Source: Microcella alkaliphila
GTDB lineage: Bacteria; Actinomycetota; Actinomycetes; Actinomycetales; Microbacteriaceae
DNA length: 64,000 nt
Assembly: GCF_004216855.1 (NCBI RefSeq)
Contig: NZ_SGXT01000016.1
Coordinates: forward strand, 1-64,000
Direction: 5' to 3'
Shown: one piece after another, positions 43,597 to 52,679 of the stretch
Position numbering within the stretch: position 1 is the first letter of the stretch
Layout: every line of letters begins with the position of its first letter
Notes under the pieces: generated by a model
The model's database searches: none
Told to the model about the DNA's origin: nothing
What the model saw: the letters and a program-made list of their open reading frames with translations, nothing else
Program-made: the position numbers and the translations under genes

Positions 43597-43735
43597 CGTT
43601 CGTCTCCTTGTGGGATGGCACGACGAGTCGGCGCGGAGTCGGCGCTGACTCGGTCCCTGGTCGGGATACGCCCAAACTAGCGCGAGCGCGCCGCTAAGGT
43701 CGAAGACACTCACCCTCCCCACGAACGGAGTTCTC

Positions 43736-44920
43736 ATGAGCGACAACGCAGTCGTCATCATCGCCGCCGCCCGCACCCCACAGGGCCGCGTCCGCGGAAG
43801 CCTTGCCCGCCTTTCCGCCGTCGACCTCGGGATCCACGCCGCCCGCGCGGCGCTGGAGCGCAGCGGTGTGCCCGCCGAGGCGATCCAGGCCGCCATCATG
43901 GGCCAGGTATTGCCCGCCGGCTGCGGCCAGAACCCTTCGCGCCAGGTCGCATTGGGCGCAGGCCTTGCGCCCTCGGTGGCAACCTCGAGCGTGAACTCGG
44001 TGTGCCTTTCGGGCGCGCGGGCGATCGCCGACGCGGCGCGACTCGTGCGCCTCGGCGATGCCGATGCGGTCCTCGCCGGCGGCATGGAGTCGATGACCAA
44101 CGCGCCGCACCTGCTGCCGGGCGTGCGCATGGGCTGGGTCTACGGCACGCAGAGCGCGCTCGACCATGCCGCGTATGACGGTCTCACCGACGCGGTCGAC
44201 GCAATCTCGATGGGGGAAAGCACCGAACGTCACGTCGGACGCCTCGGCATCAGCCGCACCGAGCAAGACGAGGTCGCTGCGGCCTCACATCAGCGGGCGG
44301 CGGCCGCTGCCGATGACGGCCGACTCGCCCACGAAATCGCTGCTATCGAGATCGCAAACCGACGGGGCGCCACCACCGTCGACAGCGACGAGGGGGTGCG
44401 GCCCGACAGCACGGCGGAAACGCTCGGCGGCCTCCGGCCCGCCTTCACCGTCGACGGCACCATCACCGCGGGCAACGCGTCACCGCTGAGCGACGGCGCC
44501 GCGGCGGTTGTCGTCGCGCGAGAGGACTGGGCCCGCGAGCAGGGTGCGATGATCCTCGCGCGCGTCGTCGGCTGGGGCGAAGTCGCCGGCCCCGACAATT
44601 CTCTGCACAGCCAGCCGTCGCGGGCCATCACGGCCGCCCTCGACCGGGTCGGCTGGAGCGTCGACAGCCTCGACCACATCGAGATCAACGAGGCGTTCGC
44701 GGCCGTCTCGATCCAGTCGACCCGCGACCTGGGCGTCGACCCGGCGATCGTGAACCCCGACGGCGGCGCGATCGCCCTCGGGCACCCCGTCGGAGCATCC
44801 GGGGCACGCCTCGTGGCGCACGCCGCACACGCGGTCCACGCGGGCCGTGCGCGCCGCGCCGCCATCTCGCTGTGCGGGGGCGGCGGGCAAGGGCAGTCGC
44901 TGCTGCTCGAGGCGGTCTAG
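43736..44920 (+). CDS. atoB: Acetyl-CoA acetyltransferase (thiolase)
   Basis: A 394-residue thiolase that cleaves acetoacetyl-CoA or runs the reverse condensation. The nucleophile is C90 in SSVNSVCLSGARAI; the GGAIALGHPVGASGARLV box has the active-site His, and the last Cys is in SLCGGGGQGQ. A loop domain (about 120-250) is of normal length. GGAG lies 7 nt before the ATG. Divergence from the SCOT operon fits a shared acetoacetate/short-chain catabolic role. The other possible direction is acyl-CoA synthesis. Confidence 0.92.
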   Translation: MSDNAVVIIAAARTPQGRVRGSLARLSAVDLGIHAARAALERSGVPAEAIQAAIMGQVLPAGCGQNPSRQVALGAGLAPSVATSSVNSVCLSGARAIADAARLVRLGDADAVLAGGMESMTNAPHLLPGVRMGWVYGTQSALDHAAYDGLTDAVDAISMGESTERHVGRLGISRTEQDEVAAASHQRAAAAADDGRLAHEIAAIEIANRRGATTVDSDEGVRPDSTAETLGGLRPAFTVDGTITAGNASPLSDGAAAVVVAREDWAREQGAMILARVVGWGEVAGPDNSLHSQPSRAITAALDRVGWSVDSLDHIEINEAFAAVSIQSTRDLGVDPAIVNPDGGAIALGHPVGASGARLVAHAAHAVHAGRARRAAISLCGGGGQGQSLLLEAV

Positions 44921-44961
44921 GAACACCCGAGAGTGCCGGGGCGCGCACGCGCGTCTCGGCA

Positions 44962-46293
44962 CTACGGGGTGAAGAGCCTCACCGGGTTCACGATGTCGGC
45001 GTAGATCAACAGCGCACTCATGACGCCGAGCACGATAACGACGCCAAGGGTGATCGGTACGAGGCGTGCCGTGTCGAGCGGGCCCGGGTCGGGGCGGCCG
45101 AACAACTTCGCGAAGAAGCGGCGGAGCTTCTCGAACAGCGCACCAGCAACGTGGCCACCGTCCAGCGGCAGCAGCGGGATCAGGTTGAAGACGAACAGGG
45201 CGACGTTCAGAGCGGCGAGAACGCCGACGAGCGCCGACACCCGCTCCACCACGGGAATCGTGTCGAGGCTCGCGATCTCCCCGGCGATACGGCCGACGCC
45301 CACAACGCTGATCGGGCCGTTCGGGTCACGTTCGGCAGGCCCGAACGCGGCCTCGGCGACATCGATCATGCGCTGCGGCAGCGTCGCGATGATGCGCACG
45401 ACGGCCTCGATGTTGTCACCGACCGCCGGCAACACCTCGCTTGCGGGCTGCTGAACCGTCTCGTACGCCGGGGCGATGCCGGCGAAGCCGACCTCCTCGG
45501 TGAGCGGCTGACCGTCAGGGCCGTCGATGAGCCGGCCACGATCATCCAGAACGTAGCGTTCGGTGAGGAGAGGCGTGAGACGAAGACTGACCTCCTCGCC
45601 GTCGCGCTCCACGATGACGGGAATCGTGCGGCCGGCGGCGGGGCGGATGGCGGCCGAGATGTCGTCCCACTCGGCGATGGCCCGGCCGTCAATCGCGAGC
45701 ACGCGGTCGCCGGGAAGCAGCCCCGCCTCGTTGCCGGGGGCCACGGGCGTGTCGGGGCCGCACTCCTGCACGGCGCTCGTGGCGGGAACCACACACTCGT
45801 TGATGCTGCCGAGCGTGGTCGACGGTTGCGCAATGCCGAAGCCCATGAGCAAGACCGCGTAGAGCACGACCGCGATCACGAGGTTCATGAACGGGCCGCC
45901 GAGCATGATGATGATCCGTTTCCACACCGGGAGCAGGTAGAAGCTGCGGTGCTCTTCCCCCGGGGAAATCGTGTCAGCCGACGCCGAACGCGCGTCTTGT
46001 ACGAGCGTCTGGAAGAAGCCCGTCGTGGAATACCGCCCCTTCGACCCGGCGGCCGGTGGGTACATTCCGGCCATCGAGATGTAACCGCCGAGCGGGATCC
46101 ACTTGAAGCCGTACTCGGTCTCGCCACGCCGCGTCGACCAGATCGTCTTACCGAAGCCGATCATGAACTGCCGGACGCGCACGCCAAACGCCTTGGCGGG
46201 CACAAAGTGGCCCAGCTCGTGCAGCGCAATCGAGACCACCAGCCCGACAACGACGACGAGGATGCCGACGATGTACAGCAGGACGGATTCCAC
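44962..46293 (-). CDS. rseP: Site-2-type (M50) intramembrane zinc protease
   Basis: A 443-residue membrane protease of the RseP/Rip1 type that cuts anti-sigma factors or signal remnants within the membrane. The zinc motif HELGH is at 25-29 in the first helix. A PDZ domain occupies about 150-260 (NEAGLLPGDRVLAIDGRAIAEW, read as GLLPGDRVLAIDGRAI), and the second ligand motif is in NLIPLLPLDGGH. The M50 place between dxr and ispG is conserved in actinobacteria. GTG 46293 follows TACTCT (46300-46305, minus strand) by 6 nt, clearly leaderless, and faces the kinase promoter at very short range. Confidence 0.92.
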   Translation of the reverse strand: MESVLLYIVGILVVVVGLVVSIALHELGHFVPAKAFGVRVRQFMIGFGKTIWSTRRGETEYGFKWIPLGGYISMAGMYPPAAGSKGRYSTTGFFQTLVQDARSASADTISPGEEHRSFYLLPVWKRIIIMLGGPFMNLVIAVVLYAVLLMGFGIAQPSTTLGSINECVVPATSAVQECGPDTPVAPGNEAGLLPGDRVLAIDGRAIAEWDDISAAIRPAAGRTIPVIVERDGEEVSLRLTPLLTERYVLDDRGRLIDGPDGQPLTEEVGFAGIAPAYETVQQPASEVLPAVGDNIEAVVRIIATLPQRMIDVAEAAFGPAERDPNGPISVVGVGRIAGEIASLDTIPVVERVSALVGVLAALNVALFVFNLIPLLPLDGGHVAGALFEKLRRFFAKLFGRPDPGPLDTARLVPITLGVVIVLGVMSALLIYADIVNPVRLFTP

Positions 46294-46299
46294 GGGCAC

Positions 46300-46319
46300 A
46301 GAGTAACCGGGTCTAGCAT
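46300..46319. promoter_or_regulatory. Back-to-back leaderless promoters of rseP and the Ser/Thr kinase
   Basis: Minus-strand -10 TACTCT occupies 46300-46305 and plus-strand -10 TAGCAT 46314-46319, only 8 bp apart. Each -35 region must lie at or inside the other gene's first codons, so the two promoters cannot both be occupied at once. Confidence 0.55.
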
Positions 46320-46327
46320 TGCGTCTC

Positions 46328-47626
46328 ATGACCGCCACGTCCGCAGGGACCAGCGGCCTCGACCTCGCGCCGGGCCGAATCGTCGGCGACCGCTATCGCG
46401 TCGACCGACTCATCGGCCGCGGGGGCATGTCGAGCGTCTTTGCCGCCACCGATACGCAACTCGGGCGCGAGGTCGCGCTCAAGGTGTTTCGCGCGGAGCT
46501 GGCCGCGGGCGACGGGATGCGCCGGCACCGAGACGAGGTCGACCTCCTGGCGGGCCTCAACCACCCCGCCCTCGTAACCCTGTTCGACGCCGTCGACGGG
46601 GTGCCAGCCCCCGGAGGCGCAGCCCTCGTGCTCGAGCTCGTCGACGGCGACGATCTCGGGCGCATGATCTCGCGCGGCCGGCTCCCCCACGATCAGGTGG
46701 CCGTCATCGGGGCCACGATCGCGGAGGCGCTCGCGCACATCCACGCCCGCGGCATCATCCACCGCGACGTCAAGCCCGGCAACATCCTGGTCCCGGCGAC
46801 CGCGGAGGGCGAAACCGCCCCCCGCGCGAAGCTCGTCGACTTCGGCATCGCGCGCCTCGTCGACGCCGACGGGCAGACCGGAACCGGCGCCGTGCTCGGC
46901 ACCGTGCACTACTTGAGCCCCGAACAGGCCCTCGGTTCCGCCGTCGAGCCGCCGAGCGACATCTACTCGCTCGCTCTCGTGCTGCTCGAAGCACTCACGG
47001 GGCGCCGCGCGTTCGATGCCGCCGGCGTGGAAGCCGCTGCAGCGCGCGTGACGCGCGACCCCGCCATCCCCCACGACATGCACGTCGGGTGGGGGTCGTT
47101 GCTTGGCCGCATGTCGGCGCGCGACCCCGACGATCGACCCACGGCGCTCGAGGTCGCCGACGAGCTGAGAGGGCTCGCCGACGTCCCAGCGCTGCCCGAG
47201 ATCGACGATGACAGTGCGGCAACCGTCGCCACCCCGGTATCGGCGCCCGCCAGCACCGCCGAGGTCGCCATCGATGATGAGGCGACGGGGGCGATGCCCG
47301 AGCCCACCCGGATCCTGCCCCCGGTCGAGCAGCGGACGACCGGGGTGATCGGCGGGGCGGGCCGCACCGAGTCTGCGGCACGCGCAGCCGATGCGACCCG
47401 ACCGCACGAGTCGCGTCGGCCCTTCGGCCTCCGTGGGCGGCTTGCCCGCGTCGTCCTCGGTGCCGCCGCGGCGATCGCGGTCGTCTCCCTTGGGGTCGCC
47501 GGCGTGGCCCTCGCGACCTCACTCACGGCGGGAAACTCGTCGGTCAAGCCCGCGGTCGAGTATCCGAGTGTGCCCGGGGAACTCGGCGACAACCTCGAAC
47601 GACTGCAGCGGAGCGTGACCCCGTGA
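46328..47626 (+). CDS. Transmembrane Ser/Thr protein kinase (Hanks type)
   Basis: A 432-residue kinase. Catalytic domain about 20-285: glycine loop LIGRGGMSSVFAA, ATP Lys K52 in VALKVF, catalytic HRDVKPGN near 146, DFGIARLV and a GTVHYLSPEQA activation segment. A disordered Pro/Thr/Ala juxtamembrane region (about 290-375) leads to one helix (RVVLGAAAAIAVVSLGVAG) and a short extracellular tail without PASTA repeats. Targets unknown. ATG 46328 sits 8 nt after TAGCAT. Its stop overlaps the lipoprotein start (GTGA), so the two products are probably made together. Confidence 0.88.
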   Translation: MTATSAGTSGLDLAPGRIVGDRYRVDRLIGRGGMSSVFAATDTQLGREVALKVFRAELAAGDGMRRHRDEVDLLAGLNHPALVTLFDAVDGVPAPGGAALVLELVDGDDLGRMISRGRLPHDQVAVIGATIAEALAHIHARGIIHRDVKPGNILVPATAEGETAPRAKLVDFGIARLVDADGQTGTGAVLGTVHYLSPEQALGSAVEPPSDIYSLALVLLEALTGRRAFDAAGVEAAAARVTRDPAIPHDMHVGWGSLLGRMSARDPDDRPTALEVADELRGLADVPALPEIDDDSAATVATPVSAPASTAEVAIDDEATGAMPEPTRILPPVEQRTTGVIGGAGRTESAARAADATRPHESRRPFGLRGRLARVVLGAAAAIAVVSLGVAGVALATSLTAGNSSVKPAVEYPSVPGELGDNLERLQRSVTP

Positions 47627-48135
47627 GGCTCACCGTGCTCCTGGCGCGGTCGACCGCGCTGGCCGTCGCCGCGGGACTCATCGTATCGGGCTGTGCAGGC
47701 GGCGCGTCCTACGACGACGACACCGCGCGTGATCTTCAACAACAGACGCTTGCGGTGACCACAGCCGCCGCCGACGGCGACTGGAATGCCGCGGCCATGC
47801 GCCTGATGGCCCTTGAGGCAGACGCGCGCGACGCGCACGCCCGCGGGCTCGTCTCGACGGAGCGGCTAGACAGCATCATCGCCGCCATCGCCCTTGTCGC
47901 GGCGAGCGTGGAGGCCGAACGCGTGGCGGCCGAGCACGCCGAGGCTGAACGCGCCGAGCGTGAGGCAAGCGAGCAGGCCGCGCGCGAGCAAGCCGCACGC
48001 GAGCAGGCGGAGCGCGAGCAAGCCGAGCGCGAGGCTACTGAGGGCGGCGGTAACGGCGGCGGACCCGGCAGCGACAACGGGGGCCCTCCCGGCAACCCGG
48101 GCAACGGTCGCGGCGGCCGGGGCAACCGCGACTAA
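47623..48135 (+). CDS. Lipoprotein with coiled-coil repeats, coupled to the Ser/Thr kinase
   Basis: A 170-residue predicted lipoprotein: signal with lipobox LIVSGC (Cys near 24), a helical region [18 protein letters not shown], then a charged coiled coil (about 100-145) built from near-repeats of AREQ and EREQA. It ends in a Gly/Asn/Pro tail ([14 protein letters not shown]). Translationally coupled to the kinase, it could act as its extracellular partner or sensor; that is inference. The stop overlaps the convergent dxr stop by 4 bp. Confidence 0.65.
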   Translation: MRLTVLLARSTALAVAAGLIVSGCAGGASYDDDTARDLQQQTLAVTTAAADGDWNAAAMRLMALEADARDAHARGLVSTERLDSIIAAIALVAASVEAERVAAEHAEAERAEREASEQAAREQAAREQAEREQAEREATEGGGNGGGPGSDNGGPPGNPGNGRGGRGNRD

Positions 48136-49211
48136 GCCGCGGCGATCACCGCGTCGGCCGCGCGGCGAGCCCAGGCCTCTGCCTCGAGCACGCCCTCGAG
48201 CGTCATCGGGTTCGCCTCGTGCCGATCGATGACGTCGCGCACGGTGTCGAGGATCGCGAGGTAGCCAATGCGTCCGTCATGGAATGCGTGAACGGCTTGC
48301 TCATTCGCGGCGTTGAACACGGCAGGGAAAGTCGCGCCCGCAGCCCCCACCTGCTTCGCCAGCTCGACCGCCGGGAATGCCCGGGAGTCCAGCGGTTCGA
48401 ACGTCCACGTGCTCGCCGTCGTCCAGTCGAGCGGCGCCCCGACACCGGCGACACGGTGCGGCCAGTCGAGCCCGAGCGAGATCGGCAGCCGCATGTCGGG
48501 CGGCGAGCACTGCGCGATCGTCGACCCGTCGACGAATTCGACCATGGAGTGCACGATCGACTGCGGGTGCACCGTGACGTCGATGCGGTCGTACGGCACC
48601 TCGAACAGCAGGTTCGCCTCGATGACCTCGAGGCCCTTGTTCACGAGCGTCGAGGAGTTCGTCGTGATGACGCGGCCCATGTCCCACGTCGGGTGGGCGA
48701 GCGCCTCCGCCGGGGTGACCCCCTCAAGCGACGCGCGCGAGCGCCCGCGGAACGGACCCCCGCTTGCTGTCAAGACGAGGCGCCGCACTTCGTGCGCGAC
48801 GCCGGCGAGCAGCGCCTGGGCGATGGCCGAATGCTCACTGTCGACGGGCACGATCTGACCGGGATGCGCGAGCTCGGTCACGAGGGAACCTCCGACGATC
48901 AGGCTCTCCTTGTTCGCCAGCGCGAGGGTACGACCGGCGGTCAGCGCGGCGAGCGTCGGGGCGAGCCCCACCGAGCCGGTGATGCCGTTCAGCACCACGT
49001 CGCAGTCGACCGTCTCGACGAGTCGGGCCGCCTCCTCCGCGCCGAGCGCGACGTGCTGCACGCCGAAGCGACGAGCCTGCTCCTCCACCAATTCACGGTT
49101 GCGACCGGCAGCGAGGCCGACCACGCGGAATCGGTCAGGGTTCGCCTCCACCACCTCGAGGGCTTGCACCCCGATGGAGCCGGTGGAGCCGAGAATGATC
49201 ACGTCGCGCAT
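48132..49211 (-). CDS. dxr: 1-deoxy-D-xylulose 5-phosphate reductoisomerase
   Basis: A 359-residue NADPH enzyme making 2-C-methyl-D-erythritol 4-phosphate, the first committed step of the MEP pathway and the fosmidomycin target. The NADPH Rossmann start is [15 protein letters not shown]. Metal and substrate sites lie in [12 protein letters not shown] and [11 protein letters not shown], with [17 protein letters not shown] and the flexible-loop [13 protein letters not shown] downstream. ATG 49211 is chosen; ATG 49220 also fits. It is separated from rseP by the inserted kinase pair. Confidence 0.95.
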   Translation of the reverse strand: MRDVIILGSTGSIGVQALEVVEANPDRFRVVGLAAGRNRELVEEQARRFGVQHVALGAEEAARLVETVDCDVVLNGITGSVGLAPTLAALTAGRTLALANKESLIVGGSLVTELAHPGQIVPVDSEHSAIAQALLAGVAHEVRRLVLTASGGPFRGRSRASLEGVTPAEALAHPTWDMGRVITTNSSTLVNKGLEVIEANLLFEVPYDRIDVTVHPQSIVHSMVEFVDGSTIAQCSPPDMRLPISLGLDWPHRVAGVGAPLDWTTASTWTFEPLDSRAFPAVELAKQVGAAGATFPAVFNAANEQAVHAFHDGRIGYLAILDTVRDVIDRHEANPMTLEGVLEAEAWARRAADAVIAAA

Positions 49212-49233
49212 AGTGACCATCCTGCCGCCTCGA

Positions 49234-50220
49234 TCAGCCAGCGAAGCCCAAAATGTCGACGACGAATACGATCGTGTCTTCCGCCCCGATCGAGCCGTCA
49301 GGGGTTCCGCCCTGCGGGCCGTAGCCGAGCTCGGGCGGGATGATCGCGACGATCTGCGAACCCACGGTCGAGCCGACCAGGGCGTCACGGAAGCCCGGGA
49401 TCACGCCTCCGGTCGGGAAGGAGGCGGGCTGCCCGCGCTCCCAGCTCGAGTCGAAGACCTCGCCGGTGTTCCAGTTGATCCCCGTGTAGTGCACCGTCAC
49501 GGTCGCGCCGTCGGGAACAACGTCACCGTCACCGAGGATCAGCGTCGCCTCCCCGTACCCGGCGGGGGGCTCAACGTCGGGAATGGTGATCGTCGGCACG
49601 CCACTCTCGGCGAGTTCCACGATGGGGAAGTCGGCGGGGGCTTCCTGCGGCTCACCCTCAGCGCGAGCGAGCGGCTCGGGCGCGATGCGCACAATGTCGG
49701 CAATGAAGACCAGAGACTGCGAGGCCTCCAGCCCGAACTCGGGCGCGCCGGCCTCGCCGAAGGCGTCGACCGGGGGGATCACGCCGACGATGCGGCTGCC
49801 CTCGGTGGCACACGCGATCGTCTTCGACAGCCCGCTGAGCACGGGAGCGAGCGAGTCGACGCGCAGCTGAACAGACGTTCCCTGATCGTATGTCGACTCG
49901 ATCTCCTCGGCGGTCGCGCCGTTGATGATCGAGTAGTTCAGATCGACGATGTCTCCCTCGTCGATCTCGGCCCCGTCCCCCTCGGAGACGATGGTGCGTT
50001 CGGTCGTGTCGGGGCTCAGCGGGCCGTCGAACTCGTAGACCGGCTTTTGCCCGTAGTCGCCGTCGATCGCGACCGCGTCGCTAGCGGCGCCGGCTACCGC
50101 GCAGGATCCGTCTGCGGTATCGCGCTCGTTGCTCGTCGACTCCCCCGACGGCGTGCACGCGGCGAGCCCGACGAGGAGCCCGGCCGCGATGAGGCTAGAA
50201 AATACGGTGGAATGGCGCAC
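49234..50220 (-). CDS. Two-domain FKBP-type peptidyl-prolyl isomerase lipoprotein
   Basis: A 328-residue exported isomerase. Signal with lipobox GLAAC (Cys about 22), then two FKBP domains. The first (about 65-185) is divergent, with [21 protein letters not shown]. The second (about 215-325) is canonical: [20 protein letters not shown], then [20 protein letters not shown] and [11 protein letters not shown]. It would speed proline isomerisation in proteins folding outside the membrane. GTG 50220 has an AAGGA site. Confidence 0.88.
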   Translation of the reverse strand: MRHSTVFSSLIAAGLLVGLAACTPSGESTSNERDTADGSCAVAGAASDAVAIDGDYGQKPVYEFDGPLSPDTTERTIVSEGDGAEIDEGDIVDLNYSIINGATAEEIESTYDQGTSVQLRVDSLAPVLSGLSKTIACATEGSRIVGVIPPVDAFGEAGAPEFGLEASQSLVFIADIVRIAPEPLARAEGEPQEAPADFPIVELAESGVPTITIPDVEPPAGYGEATLILGDGDVVPDGATVTVHYTGINWNTGEVFDSSWERGQPASFPTGGVIPGFRDALVGSTVGSQIVAIIPPELGYGPQGGTPDGSIGAEDTIVFVVDILGFAG

Positions 50221-50344
50221 AGGAAGTCCTTCGGCGTCGATGCGAACGGAAGGGCCCAGTCTGCCACCTGTCGCGTTGGAGTCGGCTCCACGCCCCATCC
50301 CCCCTCAGCCGCGGCGGATCAATCAGGCTCCACGCGCGCAGACG

Positions 50345-50818
50345 TCAGTCGCGGATGACCGTGCGCGCCTCGTGGCGAACGGGGAACGACACCGAGTTGG
50401 CGATGAAACACAGTTCGGCCGCCCGCTCGTGCAAGCGGTGAGCGAGCTCCGTGTCGCCGCCGGCGGCGAGGGTGACGACCGGCCGGAGGACTGCCTCCGT
50501 GAGCGCCCCTCCCCCGTCCGCGCGCGTCTCGAGTGTTCCAGAAGCCGCATCGACGTAGTCGACGACGATGACGCCGGCGTCGGCGGCGACGTGCAGGTAG
50601 CTCAGCATGTGGCACTGGGCGAGGGCCCCGATGAGCAACTCCTCCGGATTCCAGCGATCGGCGTCGCCGTGAAAGGTGCGGTCGGCCGAGCCGTCGATGG
50701 CGTGGCGTTTGCCGTCCGCCCTGATCGCGTGGTCTCGCCCGTATGAGCGGTACGAGGACGTGCCCTCACCGCGATTGCCGCTCCAGGTGACGGTGACGGC
50801 GTAGCCGTGCTCGCGCAT
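50345..50818 (-). CDS. OsmC family protein
   Basis: A 157-residue OsmC/Ohr-fold protein that would reduce organic hydroperoxides with reactive cysteines. The first Cys is in LLIGALAQCHMLSYLHVAAD near residue 69, and the second is in AAELCFIANSVSFPV near 140. The Arg/Glu of NPEELLIG is also as in the family. Soluble homodimer expected. GGGAG sits 6 nt before ATG 50818. Divergent from the asparaginase gene by 49 bp; no ohrR-like regulator is near. Confidence 0.85.
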   Translation of the reverse strand: MREHGYAVTVTWSGNRGEGTSSYRSYGRDHAIRADGKRHAIDGSADRTFHGDADRWNPEELLIGALAQCHMLSYLHVAADAGVIVVDYVDAASGTLETRADGGGALTEAVLRPVVTLAAGGDTELAHRLHERAAELCFIANSVSFPVRHEARTVIRD

Positions 50819-50867
50819 GTGCGTCTCCCTCTCGTCGCCGCATCGCGGCGCTACGCTCGATTTCACC

Positions 50868-51860
50868 ATGAACTCGACCCCGTCCGCCGCCCCCGCACCC
50901 TTGAGCGTCGACGGAAGCGTCGAACTCGCGCACCTCCACCGCTCGGGCCTCATCGAGTCCCGCCACATTGGCACTGCCGCGGTCGTCACGGCGGACGGCG
51001 AGCGGCTGCGCACGCTCGGCGACGTGGACGCGACCGTCTTCCCGCGCTCGACGCTGAAACCCCTGCAGACGCTCGCCCTGATCGAATCGGGTGCGGAGTT
51101 CGCCGACGATGAGCTGGTGCTCGCGACGGCAAGCCACTGCGGTTCGCCCCGCCACCTGGCCGTCGTCGAGCGCATGCTCGCCGCCGACGGCCGTACTGCC
51201 GCCGACCTGCAGTGCCCGGCCGACTGGCCGCTCGGCTCAGCCGAGCGGGCTGCGTACCGGGCGAACGGTGGCGAGCGCAGCCGACTCGCGATGAACTGCT
51301 CGGGGAAGCACGCCGGCTTCCTGCGCGCCGGCGACGCCCTCGGAGACGGCGATCCGTCTCGCTACCTGGACCCCGAGCATCCCGTACAGCGCTGCATCGT
51401 CGACAGCATCGAAGGGATGCTCGGTGAGCGCATCCGCGCCACCGGCGTCGACGGGTGCGGCGCCCCGCTGCACGCCACGTCGCTCGCCGCATTGGCGCGG
51501 GCCACGGCCCGCGTGGCGGCGGGGACAACGCCGGCAGCGCAGCGGCTCATGGCGGCCGTCATCGCCGAGCCGTGGGCCATCGACGGTGAGGGTCGGGCGA
51601 ACACCCGCGTCATAGAAACCCTCGGCGCGATCGCGAAGATCGGCGCGGAGGGGCTCGTCGTGATCGGCCTCCCGAGCGGCGTCGGCGTCGCGGTGAAGAT
51701 CCTGGACGGGTCGATGCGTGCCACCACTCCGGTGGCGCTTGAGCTTCTTGCCGCGACAGGTCAGGTCGACGTCGACACCGTCGCGGCGTTTCGGGCCGAA
51801 CTTGAGGAGCCCGTGCGAGGCGGTGACGCCGTCGTCGGCGGGCTGCGCGTCACCGTGTAG
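50868..51860 (+). CDS. Asparaginase (asparaginase II family)
   Basis: A 330-residue protein of the PF06089 asparaginase family, distinct from the classical type I/II enzymes. It hydrolyses L-asparagine to aspartate and ammonia. Typical motifs: GSVELAHLHRSGLIESRHIG at the N-terminus (read VELAHLHRSGLIES), FPRSTLKPLQTLAL, LATASHCGS, MNCSGKHAGFLRA and the Cys-containing GVDGCGAPLHATSL. The frame is open to 50817 but ATG 50868 restores family length. A TACGCT box sits 10 nt upstream. No export signal, so cytoplasmic. Confidence 0.85.
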   Translation: MNSTPSAAPAPLSVDGSVELAHLHRSGLIESRHIGTAAVVTADGERLRTLGDVDATVFPRSTLKPLQTLALIESGAEFADDELVLATASHCGSPRHLAVVERMLAADGRTAADLQCPADWPLGSAERAAYRANGGERSRLAMNCSGKHAGFLRAGDALGDGDPSRYLDPEHPVQRCIVDSIEGMLGERIRATGVDGCGAPLHATSLAALARATARVAAGTTPAAQRLMAAVIAEPWAIDGEGRANTRVIETLGAIAKIGAEGLVVIGLPSGVGVAVKILDGSMRATTPVALELLAATGQVDVDTVAAFRAELEEPVRGGDAVVGGLRVTV

Positions 51861-51884
51861 TGCACGCGCAACCCGCCGGGGCGA

Positions 51885-52679
51885 CTAGAGCTTCGCCAGT
51901 CGACGGCGGCGCGCGGCCGCCGTGAACTGCGACACCAGCACGAACAGGATCGCGAGGAGGAACACCGCCGACGCGATGACGTTTGCCTCCGGCGGGATAC
52001 CGCGGGCGGCCGCCGTGTAGACGAAGCTCGGGAAGGTGACCTCGGCGCCACGGTTGAAGTTCGTGATGATGAAGTCGTCGAAGCTGAGCGCGAACGACAG
52101 CAGCGCTGCGGCGATGATGCCCGGCAACAGGAGCGGGAAGGTGATGCGCCAGAACACCTGCTGCGGCGAGCCGTAGAGGTCACGCCCGGCTTCCTCCAGC
52201 GCAGGGTCGAGACTCGCGACGCGGGCCCGCACCGTAACGATGACGAAGCTGATGCAGAACAGGGCGTGGGCGATGATCACCGTTCCGAGGCCCTTCGGCA
52301 CGCCAGCCTGCAGGAACTGCGCGGCGAGGCCGGCACCGAGAACCACCTCGGGCGTCGTCAGCGGCAAGAAGATCAGCAGTGTCGTGGTGTTGCGGAACCG
52401 GAAGCGGTACCGCACGAGCGCGATCGCGATCATCGTTCCGAGCACCGTGGCGATGAAGGTCGCCACGACGGCGATCAGAATGGAGTTACCAAAGGCCCGG
52501 CACACGTCTTGCGCCGCACATACGTTGAGCCAGTTGTCGAGCGTGAAGCCGCGCCAGATGATGTTCGTGCGCCGTGCGTCGTTGAACGAGAAGATGATCG
52601 TGTAGACGATCGGGATCATCAGGAAGACGAGCGCCATCCCCGAGTAGACCCAGATGGTGTACTTGCCGAAGCCTCTCAC
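51885..52679 (-). CDS. potC: Polyamine-type ABC transporter permease (PotC-like)
   Basis: A 264-residue inner-membrane permease with six hydrophobic segments. The EAA loop contacting the ATPase starts LEEAGRDLYGSPQQVFWRIT (about 155-175), characteristic of spermidine/putrescine systems; SFDDFIITNF matches PotC. It is the last gene of the operon. GTG 52679 overlaps the PotB-like stop (GTGA). Confidence 0.9.
   Translation of the reverse strand: MRGFGKYTIWVYSGMALVFLMIPIVYTIIFSFNDARRTNIIWRGFTLDNWLNVCAAQDVCRAFGNSILIAVVATFIATVLGTMIAIALVRYRFRFRNTTTLLIFLPLTTPEVVLGAGLAAQFLQAGVPKGLGTVIIAHALFCISFVIVTVRARVASLDPALEEAGRDLYGSPQQVFWRITFPLLLPGIIAAALLSFALSFDDFIITNFNRGAEVTFPSFVYTAAARGIPPEANVIASAVFLLAILFVLVSQFTAAARRRRLAKL

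Noticed and set aside
44872-47211. 779-codon plus-strand frame across the rseP/kinase junction
   Set aside because: Covers rseP antisense and then the kinase in a wrong frame; both real genes have intact motifs.
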